From contig CAMKTM010000159.1 in NCBI GenBank assembly GCA_946415695.1, positions 1 to 5,629 on the forward strand: 5,629 bases of DNA. The letters run 5' to 3'. The translations under genes and the position numbers were made by a program. The DNA is from an uncultured Prevotellaceae bacterium. Its GTDB lineage: Bacteria; Bacteroidota; Bacteroidia; Bacteroidales; Bacteroidaceae. The notes under the pieces were generated by a model, which did not search any database, had not been told where the DNA came from, and saw nothing but the letters and a program-made list of their open reading frames with translations. Positions within the stretch are counted from its first letter, which is position 1; the number at the start of each line of letters is the position of its first letter. Below, piece by piece: positions 1 through 3,735 of the stretch.

Positions 1-82
1 ATTGAACATTGAACATTGACCATTGAACATTGACCATTGAACATTGACCATTGAATCATTGAACATTAAATCATTGAACATT
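1..82. repeat. Heptanucleotide tandem array (ATTGAAC/ATTGACC)
   Basis: The window opens inside a tandem array of 7-base units: attgaac and attgacc alternate from 1 to 49, then come two 8-base variants (attgaatc at 50-57, attaaatc at 65-72) mixed with attgaac, ending at 82. The array may extend left of the window. Most units contain TGA, and because the period is 7, stops fall in all three forward frames, so it is non-coding on this strand. A 15-base stretch (21-35) recurs as an exact reverse complement at 2091-2105. Its function is unknown. Confidence 0.9.
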
Positions 83-89
83 ATTTTCT

Positions 90-149
90 CCATAGATTGG
101 GAGTTTGAGGGGAACTCCCTCCCTTTAAGGGAGGGTTGGGGAGGGTCTT
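90..149 (-). repeat. 60-bp palindrome-rich intergenic repeat, copy 1
   Basis: This segment matches the reverse complement of 1903-1962 at 58 of 60 positions (mismatches at 97 and 142). It contains two overlapping inverted repeats: gggagtt/aactccc (99-105 with 113-119) and ccctccc/gggaggg (117-123 with 129-135). They share bases 117-119, so both stems cannot form fully at once. Read on the minus strand it starts in the last bases of the stop codon of the leftward gene, which places it in that gene's 3' untranslated region. From memory, GGAGGG-type intergenic palindromes are common in Bacteroidetes genomes. The match itself is seen directly; a role in RNA ends is inferred. Confidence 0.85.
99..135 (-). 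terminator. Possible 3'-end hairpin of the leftward gene
   Basis: The transcript of the 148-750 gene would run into the ccctccc/gggaggg stem (7 bp, 5-base loop; 9 paired positions on paper) 13 bases after the stop codon, and then the alternative gggagtt/aactccc stem. No run of U follows either stem, so this is not a textbook Rho-independent terminator. It could stabilise the RNA 3' end or act as a processing site instead. Confidence 0.35.
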
Positions 150-750
150 ATTTTATTCTAATCTTTGTAGAGAACGTCCCCACCTTCACGATGAAGATGC
201 CGGAGCCGAGTGTGGCCCTGTTCAATTGCAGTATGCCATTTCGGACATCAGGCGTCGGGATGCTTCGCCCGTCAAGGGTACAGACACGCGGCTGAACAGC
301 GTCGGGGATGTCGCGCAGCAACAGGCCATCGTCCTGCACCACGAAGTCGAAGCCTTTCTGTTCGCTGATGGCAGTGGCATCGGAGGCATCGCCAAACAGG
401 ATTTCCGCAATGTCCGTGATTTCAAACCTCAAAATGTCTGACGAAGTCGACTTTATCACGAGCTTGCCATTAGAAACCGTCACGACGGGATTTGACTCGA
501 AGAGCACAGCAACCGTCTCGCCGTCGAGGGTGTTCACCCGAAGCCCATCGTCGCCCGCATCAAGGGCGAGGAAACTGATTTGCTTCATTTCGGAGAGTCG
601 GGTCCTGCTGCTTGTCCCGTCCGTCTTCTGGATGTTTATGACTTTCTCTGCTGCGTTTACACCGAGGCGCGATTGCTGTCTCGGTGTTTCCTGAGCTTGG
701 CACGACAGGGCACCAAGAAACAGCGTCGCTACAAGAACAATCTTTCTCAT
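148..750 (-). CDS. Small exported protein with T9SS type A-like C-terminal sorting domain
   Basis: This 200-residue protein starts with a signal peptide: MRK, then a hydrophobic stretch (IVLVATLFLGAL), then SCQAQ. Cleavage after the Ala of CQA by signal peptidase I fits best; Cys17 also allows a lipoprotein reading, but ALSC is a poor lipobox. Residues about 35-65 and 75-120 look like two copies of a short beta-rich module ending in hydrophobic-Phe patterns (MKQISF, IAEILFG), a style familiar from Bacteroidales secreted proteins. The last 45 residues (TLDGRSIPTP..., NGILQL, LGSGIFIVKVGTFSTKIRIK) resemble the type IX secretion C-terminal domain, with its Gly-aromatic-x-V turn and basic beta-strand end. 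The mature part is short for a T9SS cargo and shows no enzyme motif, so function is unknown. The gene is leftward and monocistronic here, with a strong promoter at 832-863. Confidence 0.82.
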   Translation of the reverse strand: MRKIVLVATLFLGALSCQAQETPRQQSRLGVNAAEKVINIQKTDGTSSRTRLSEMKQISFLALDAGDDGLRVNTLDGETVAVLFESNPVVTVSNGKLVIKSTSSDILRFEITDIAEILFGDASDATAISEQKGFDFVVQDDGLLLRDIPDAVQPRVCTLDGRSIPTPDVRNGILQLNRATLGSGIFIVKVGTFSTKIRIK

Positions 751-831
751 AACATTATACTAATACACATATTCTACAACATACGCTGGACATCTGGGCT
801 GCAAGTAGCGGCCGCAGACCATGCGACACGG

Positions 832-863
832 CAAAGGTAAGGATAATCATGCTTTCTTCCAAA
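832..863 (-). promoter_or_regulatory. Bacteroidetes-type promoter of the leftward gene
   Basis: On the minus strand there is TTTG (complement of 860-863), 20 bases, then TACCTTTG (complement of 832-839). This matches the Bacteroidetes sigma-ABfr consensus of a -33 TTTG and a -7 TAnnTTTG at the usual 19-21 base spacing. Transcription would begin near 825, giving a leader of about 75 bases before the ATG at 750. Confidence 0.72.
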
Positions 864-1082
864 GAAATTCGCAAGTTTTTTTGGGGTTTGCATCATTTAA
901 GGAAGTATTTCCAACTGTTTCTTACTTCCGGATATGGCATTTTGCTCTCTACACATCGGTTTTTGCTCTTTTGAGTAGAGCCATTTTTGAATGCACGGGA
1001 GCACGAACAAATGCACAAAAGAATCTGCACTTATTAAGCCATCGCGAAGAGGCAACTCACAGAACTTTGCAGGGGTCGTTTA

Positions 1083-1148
1083 TTGCATGGTCATGTACTT
1101 GCAATTGCATGGTCATGTACTTGCAATTGCACGTACATGTACAAGCAA
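1083..1148. repeat. Three tandem 22-bp repeats upstream of the HU-like gene
   Basis: Two perfect 22-base copies (1083-1104 and 1105-1126) begin ttgcatgg and end acttgcaa. A third copy (1127-1148) matches at 17 of 22 positions. Each unit starts with ttgca and ends with gcaa, so the junctions form the palindrome ttgcaattgca, and the third copy contains the palindrome gtacatgtac. The array ends 30 bases before the -33 element of the HU-like gene. Its position and symmetry suit binding of a protein dimer, possibly the HU-like product itself, but that is inference. Confidence 0.85.
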
Positions 1149-1178
1149 TCAACGTCGCTGCATTTTTCTGGCAAGATA

Positions 1179-1210
1179 TTTGGTGGAATTGTACAAATTC
1201 ACTAACTTTG
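1179..1210 (+). promoter_or_regulatory. Bacteroidetes-type promoter of the HU-like gene
   Basis: TTTG at 1179-1182 is followed after exactly 20 bases by TAACTTTG at 1203-1210, a full match to the -33/-7 consensus of the phylum. Transcription would begin near 1215-1218, leaving a short leader of about 20 bases that is A-rich (ccaaaacaatacgatt) before the ATG at 1236. No Shine-Dalgarno sequence is present, as is usual in these bacteria. Confidence 0.78.
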
Positions 1211-1235
1211 CAGCGTTAACCAAAACAATACGATT

Positions 1236-1862
1236 ATGTCTGTCAGATTTTCAATTGTCAAGCGCGGCTCTCTTCCCACAGAAGTGATGCAGCAGGATAT
1301 TAGCGAGGAAACAGGTTCCGAAAGGCTCCGGCCTCAACTGGAATGTCAACAAGTGGTGGATGCCGTGGAATTTCAGAACGGCAACTTCAGGTTGCCTTCG
1401 ATGTTGCCCAAGGGCGAAATGCTGGCAGCACTGAGCACTTTGCAAAGTGTCATGCTCCACGAACTTGAAAAGGGCAATGCTGTTTCGCTGCCCGGAATCG
1501 GCACTTTCCGCCTTTCGCTGAAGGGCAGCATCGAGAAGAAGGAAGGCAATTATCGCGGCCACGACGTCCGTGTCGATAGCCTGCAATTCCGTCCCGACAG
1601 CATATTGTTGTCAAAAATACGACGCTTCGAAGTCGATCAAGTGCCCTACGGCAGGGATATTCAAACAGAAGAGGCGGAAATCGAGACCCGCCTGGCCGCA
1701 CTCTTTGCCAAGAAAAACGTCATCACTCACAAGGACGTCTCTTTCGCATTCGAACAGACCTTAAGCCGTGGCCGCATCACGTCGCTCTTGGGCAAGCTTG
1801 TTCGCGAAGGTCGTCTTGTTCGCGAAGGCAAGGGCGCTCAAACCAGCTACCGTCTCGCATAA
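1236..1862 (+). CDS. HU-like DNA-binding protein with C-terminal winged-helix-like extension
   Basis: This 208-residue cytoplasmic protein begins MSVRFSIVKRG, typical of the Bacteroidetes HU-related family (HU-HIG / HU_rel type). Residues about 1-125 form the HU-like domain: a helical part with LPKGEMLAALSTLQSVMLHE, then GNAVSLPGIGTFRLSLKG, which corresponds to the conserved 'G..v.l.g.GtF.l' beta strands of HU/IHF proteins, and a FRPDSILLSKIR strand. The DNA-intercalating tip of classical HU is not recognisable. Residues about 145-208 (ETRLAALFAKKNVITHKDV..., ITSLLGKLVREGRLVREGKG, TSYRLA) look like a small winged helix: helices followed by a basic hairpin. Such extensions are less common than the plain HU-like form. 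The start at 1236 fits the promoter spacing. The gene sits alone behind its own promoter and a 22-bp repeat array, and the efflux adaptor gene follows 262 bases downstream on the same strand. A nucleoid or regulatory role is inferred; targets are unknown. Confidence 0.82.
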   Translation: MSVRFSIVKRGSLPTEVMQQDISEETGSERLRPQLECQQVVDAVEFQNGNFRLPSMLPKGEMLAALSTLQSVMLHELEKGNAVSLPGIGTFRLSLKGSIEKKEGNYRGHDVRVDSLQFRPDSILLSKIRRFEVDQVPYGRDIQTEEAEIETRLAALFAKKNVITHKDVSFAFEQTLSRGRITSLLGKLVREGRLVREGKGAQTSYRLA

Positions 1863-1920
1863 AAGGCCCAACCCTGCCCTCAAAGACCCACCCCTGCCCT
1901 CAAAGACCCACCCCAACCCT
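1863..1920 (+). repeat. 20-bp tandem repeat downstream of the HU-like gene
   Basis: Two full 20-base units (1871-1890 and 1891-1910) differ at one position. They are built from ccctgccctcaaagaccc, with partial units before (1863-1870) and after (1911-1920). The array begins directly after the stop codon and runs into the palindrome-rich repeat, overlapping its first bases. It looks like local duplication of the edge of that repeat, whose own sequence starts with aaagaccc. Confidence 0.8.
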
Positions 1921-1962
1921 CCCTTAAAGGGAGGGAGTTCCCCTCAAACTCCCACTCTATGG
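1903..1962 (+). repeat. 60-bp palindrome-rich intergenic repeat, copy 2 (inverted)
   Basis: This is the reverse complement of 90-149 with two mismatches in 60 bases. The ccctccc/gggaggg arms lie at 1917-1923 and 1929-1935, and the alternative gggagtt/aactccc arms at 1933-1939 and 1947-1953. It begins 40 bases after the stop of the HU-like gene and has the same orientation relative to that gene as copy 1 has to the leftward gene. Both copies therefore lie in 3' untranslated regions and read the same way in the RNA. Confidence 0.88.
1917..1953 (+). terminator. Possible 3'-end hairpin of the HU-like gene
   Basis: It has the same pair of overlapping stems as the leftward gene's 3' end and no following U run. 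If it does not terminate, the HU-like transcript could continue into the efflux operon, for which no consensus promoter is visible in 1963-2124. Confidence 0.33.
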
Positions 1963-1974
1963 TGAGAACTGAAA

Positions 1975-2012
1975 GCCGACGTAGTCAATCGAAGGTCGGC
2001 GGCCGTTCCGCC
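1975..2012 (+). other. GC-rich inverted repeats upstream of the efflux operon
   Basis: gccgac (1975-1980) can pair with gtcggc (1995-2000), and ggcgg (1998-2002) with ccgcc (2008-2012); the two overlap. This is the only structured GC-rich stretch between the HU-like gene repeats and the efflux adaptor. It might be an operator or leader hairpin, but nothing identifies a partner protein. Confidence 0.25.
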
Positions 2013-2049
2013 TGCGCCTGACCGAAGGGAAGAAGGGTAAGCCAACTAT

Positions 2050-2124
2050 TAAATGGTAAATGGTAAATGATTAAATGGTAAATGAAAGATGGTCAATGTT
2101 CAATGATTAAATAATAAATGAGAG
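2050..2124. repeat. Degenerate heptanucleotide array (TAAATGG/TCAATGT) before the adaptor gene
   Basis: Units of 7-8 bases include taaatgg (2050-2056, 2057-2063, 2072-2078), taaatgat (2064-2071), then tcaatgt and tcaatgat at 2093-2107, ending in the AT-rich run before the ATG at 2125. Read on the other strand the units are CATTTAC and CATTGAA/CATTGAC. The stretch 2091-2105 is the exact reverse complement of 21-35. It occupies the place where a promoter or leader of the efflux operon would be expected, yet contains no TTTG. Confidence 0.75.
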
Positions 2125-3219
2125 ATGGTAAGAAAGATTGTCTTGTTCCTTATGCCATGCCTTCTGACATTCGCTTCTTGTCAGGAGAAAAAGCAGGAGA
2201 AGGAAGCCTTGGTATATAAGACCTTGAAGGTGGAGCGCACAAGCGGGGCCGTAAGAACCAATTACAGCGCCACGATGAAGGGTAAGGAGACGGTGGAGAT
2301 ACGTCCGCAGGTAAGCGGACTTATCACCAAGATACTAACCTGCGAAGGGCAAAAGGTTCACAAGGGGCAGACGCTCTTCGTGATTGACCAAGTACCCTAT
2401 CAAGCTGCCCTGAGCACAGCCGAATCCTCTTTGAAAGCAGCAAAAGCAGCAGAAGCAACGGCTCAACTTACCTACGACAGCAAGAAACAGCTGCACGACC
2501 AGCAAGTGATAAGCGACTTCGAACTGCAGACGGCCCAGCAGGCTTTACTCTCGGCTCAGGCCGGAGTGGCACAAGCCGAAGCACAAGTCACCAATGCACG
2601 CAACAGCTTAAGCTACACGACGGTAAAGAGTCCCGTCAGCGGCGTGGCAGGCATGATACCCTATCACGTCGGGGCACTCGTGAGCAGCAGTATCGCAGAG
2701 CCCTTGATATCGGTCTGCGACGACAGCGAGATGTGGGTCTATTTCAGTTTGAGCGAACGCGAAGTGACCGACCTCACCATGCAGTACGGCAGTCTCGAAG
2801 CCTTCATGCAAGGGATGCCCGATGTGTCTTTGCTTCTGAGCAACGGCAAGGAATATCCCGAAAAAGGAAGAGTTGACGCCGTGAGCGGCATCGTCGATGC
2901 TCAGACGGGAGCCGTCTCGCTGCGAGCCGTCTTTCCCAACTCTCAGCATTTGCTGCGAAGCGGCGGCACAGGAACAGTGGTGCTTTCCACAGTTCGCGAG
3001 GGCGTAATCATCATTCCGCAAACAGCAACCTTCGAGTTGCAGAACAAAGTGTTCGTCTATCGCATTGACGATGGCAAGACGAAGCAGACAGCCATCGAAG
3101 TCGCTCCGCTCGACGACGGCAAGACCTACATCGTGGAAAGCGGCCTGACGGAAGGCGATGTCATCATCGCAGAAGGCGCGGGGCTGCTGAGAGAAGGAGT
3201 TCTTGTAAATGAAGAATGA
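2125..3219 (+). CDS. RND efflux periplasmic adaptor subunit (AcrA/MexA-type membrane fusion protein), lipoprotein
   Basis: This 364-residue protein links an inner-membrane RND pump to an outer-membrane channel. It opens with a lipoprotein signal (MVRKIVLFLMPCLLTFASC); Cys19 would be lipidated. Domains in order: barrel-sandwich half about 55-92 (EIRPQVSGLITKILTCEGQ, then KVHKGQTLFVID), alpha-helical hairpin about 93-160 (Ala/Gln-rich coiled coil), second sandwich half about 163-200 (TTVKSPVSGVAGMI, VGALVSS), beta-barrel about 205-290 (MWVYFSLSERE, LRAVFPNSQHLLRSGGTGTV), and the membrane-proximal domain to the end (IIIPQTATFELQNKVFVYRI, VESGLTEGDVIIAEGAGLL). Length is normal for the family. The last residues NEE and the TGA stop are encoded inside the left inverted repeat of the downstream insert. 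The pump gene follows only after that insert. Substrates cannot be told from the sequence; multidrug or host-derived compounds are likely for this family. Confidence 0.95.
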   Translation: MVRKIVLFLMPCLLTFASCQEKKQEKEALVYKTLKVERTSGAVRTNYSATMKGKETVEIRPQVSGLITKILTCEGQKVHKGQTLFVIDQVPYQAALSTAESSLKAAKAAEATAQLTYDSKKQLHDQQVISDFELQTAQQALLSAQAGVAQAEAQVTNARNSLSYTTVKSPVSGVAGMIPYHVGALVSSSIAEPLISVCDDSEMWVYFSLSEREVTDLTMQYGSLEAFMQGMPDVSLLLSNGKEYPEKGRVDAVSGIVDAQTGAVSLRAVFPNSQHLLRSGGTGTVVLSTVREGVIIIPQTATFELQNKVFVYRIDDGKTKQTAIEVAPLDDGKTYIVESGLTEGDVIIAEGAGLLREGVLVNEE

Positions 3220-3248
3220 AGAATGAAGAGTGAAGAATTTGCTACCGC
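3208..3248 (+). repeat. Left inverted-repeat arm (AATGAAG heptamers plus unique tip)
   Basis: Three aatgaag units (3208-3228) and one variant, agtgaag (3229-3235), are followed by aatttgctaccgc (3236-3248). The period of 7 puts TGA codons in all three forward frames (3210, 3217, 3224), and the adaptor gene stops at the one at 3217. The arm pairs with 3695-3728. Confidence 0.92.
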
Positions 3249-3296
3249 CGTGAGGAGCAAAAGGGAGAAGAATATAGAAGGATAAGTTACTATTTT

Positions 3297-3674
3297 ATGA
3301 AGAATTATCGACGAGAAGGCTCTATATTGCATAAAAAGAGTTATGCTTTTGCCGTAAGAATAACCAAGATGTACCTTCATTTCTCAAAAGATGACTGGAA
3401 ACTGATGGCTATCTATAAGCAGATATTACGATCTGGAACCTCAGTATCATCGAATGTTCATGAGTCGGAATTCGCTCAAAGCCCTTCAGACTTTGCTTCC
3501 AAGCTATACGTTGCCTTGAAGGAAGCTAATGAAACCATGAATTGGTTGAATCTTTTACATGACATAGACATCCTGTCAGAAACGGAGTTTGAGAGCATGG
3601 CCTCAGATTGCAGTGAACTCATAGCACTATTAGTGTCATCAATAAAAACGATAAAAAAGAACAATAATAAATGA
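3297..3674 (+). CDS. Four-helix-bundle protein, S23 / 23S rRNA intervening-sequence protein family
   Basis: This 125-residue cytoplasmic protein has no signal peptide. It follows the family pattern closely: a first helix with SYAFAVRITKMYLHF, the hallmark KQILRSGTSVSSNVHESEFA around residues 46-65 (family form 'QLLRSGTSIGANI.EA'), then FASKLYVALKEANETMNWL, a DIDILSETEFESM turn and a last helix CSELIALLVSSIKTIKK. Length matches the usual 115-130 residues. Relatives are encoded in intervening sequences of 23S rRNA in Leptospira and Coxiella, and a related fold is the Avd protein of diversity-generating retroelements; Avd and relatives form pentameric barrels with basic surfaces that bind nucleic acid. 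The molecular function of stand-alone members is not established. No consensus promoter is visible, so it is probably transcribed with the efflux genes. Its codons are clearly more AT-rich than those of its neighbours, which suggests a separate origin. Confidence 0.93.
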   Translation: MKNYRREGSILHKKSYAFAVRITKMYLHFSKDDWKLMAIYKQILRSGTSVSSNVHESEFAQSPSDFASKLYVALKEANETMNWLNLLHDIDILSETEFESMASDCSELIALLVSSIKTIKKNNNK

Positions 3675-3694
3675 GAAACTGAGTGTTGGCAAAT

Positions 3695-3728
3695 GCGGTA
3701 GCAAATTCTTCATTCTTCATTCTTCATT
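3695..3728 (+). repeat. Right inverted-repeat arm (CTTCATT heptamers)
   Basis: gcggtagcaaatt (3695-3707) is followed by three cttcatt units (3708-3728). It is the exact reverse complement of 3208-3228 joined to 3236-3248. It ends 7 bases before the ATG of the pump gene, so if it pairs with the left arm in the mRNA, the stem would lie directly against the pump's start site. Confidence 0.92.
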
Positions 3729-3735
3729 AAATAAC

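Larger units (their letters stand above)
751..1235. other. Divergent intergenic region
   Basis: This 485-base gap separates two divergent genes and holds no ORF that looks real. It contains the leftward promoter (832-863), three 22-bp repeats (1083-1148) and the rightward promoter (1179-1210). The ten bases aactttgcag occur at 1063-1072 and again at 1204-1213. The upstream copy lies in GAACTTTG, a near match to a -7 element, but no TTTG sits at the right distance before it. Between about 864 and 1060 I see nothing further, apart from a T-rich stretch near 875-890. Confidence 0.7.
3208..3728 (+). mobile_element. Insert bounded by inverted repeats carrying an S23-family four-helix-bundle gene
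   Basis: A 521-bp unit separates two genes that are normally adjacent. It consists of a left arm (3208-3248), a single gene (3297-3674) and a right arm (3695-3728). The arms are perfectly complementary over 34 bases, apart from one extra 7-base unit on the left (3229-3235). There is no transposase. Hand counts of two 60-base rows inside the gene give 37% and 40% G+C, against 58% for a row in the pump gene. S23-family proteins are known from intervening sequences of bacterial 23S rRNA, which also have complementary ends and similar length. That this unit is or was mobile is inferred. The bases taaat occur at both edges (3206-3210 and 3728-3732) but overlap the arms, so they are weak evidence for a target duplication. 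Confidence 0.6.

Noticed and set aside
1..82. CRISPR array
   Set aside because: The units are 7-8 bases in direct tandem with no spacers, so this is a simple heptamer array.
136..694. Plus-strand open frames opposite the exported-protein gene (136-441, 308-694)
   Set aside because: They are complements of a gene with a signal peptide, a sorting tail and a consensus promoter. Their products look random.
1083..1148. CRISPR array from 22-bp repeats
   Set aside because: The units abut directly without spacers.
821..1287. Open frames of 132 and 98 codons across the divergent intergenic region (821-1219, 991-1287)
   Set aside because: They cover promoters and the 22-bp repeats, and the second overlaps the HU-like start. 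Their products contain repeats translated from DNA repeats (CMVMYLQLH) and no domain.
2608..3021. Minus-strand open frame of 137 codons inside the adaptor gene
   Set aside because: It is antisense to a well-conserved adaptor region and shows no family resemblance.
3297..3674. Accessory protein of a diversity-generating retroelement (Avd)
   Set aside because: The fold is related, but no reverse transcriptase, template repeat or variable repeat is present in the window, and the sequence fits the S23/intervening-sequence branch better.
3208..3728. Miniature transposon or insertion sequence with its own transposase
   Set aside because: The only gene is an S23-family protein with no catalytic DDE, HUH or serine/tyrosine recombinase motif. 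It may still move by a host- or RNA-based route, but it is not a standard insertion sequence.
3206..3732. 5-bp target-site duplication taaat at the edges of the S23 element
   Set aside because: The five bases overlap the inverted arms on both sides, the sequence is AT-rich, and collapsing the insert at this point leaves the adaptor without a stop. It is probably chance.
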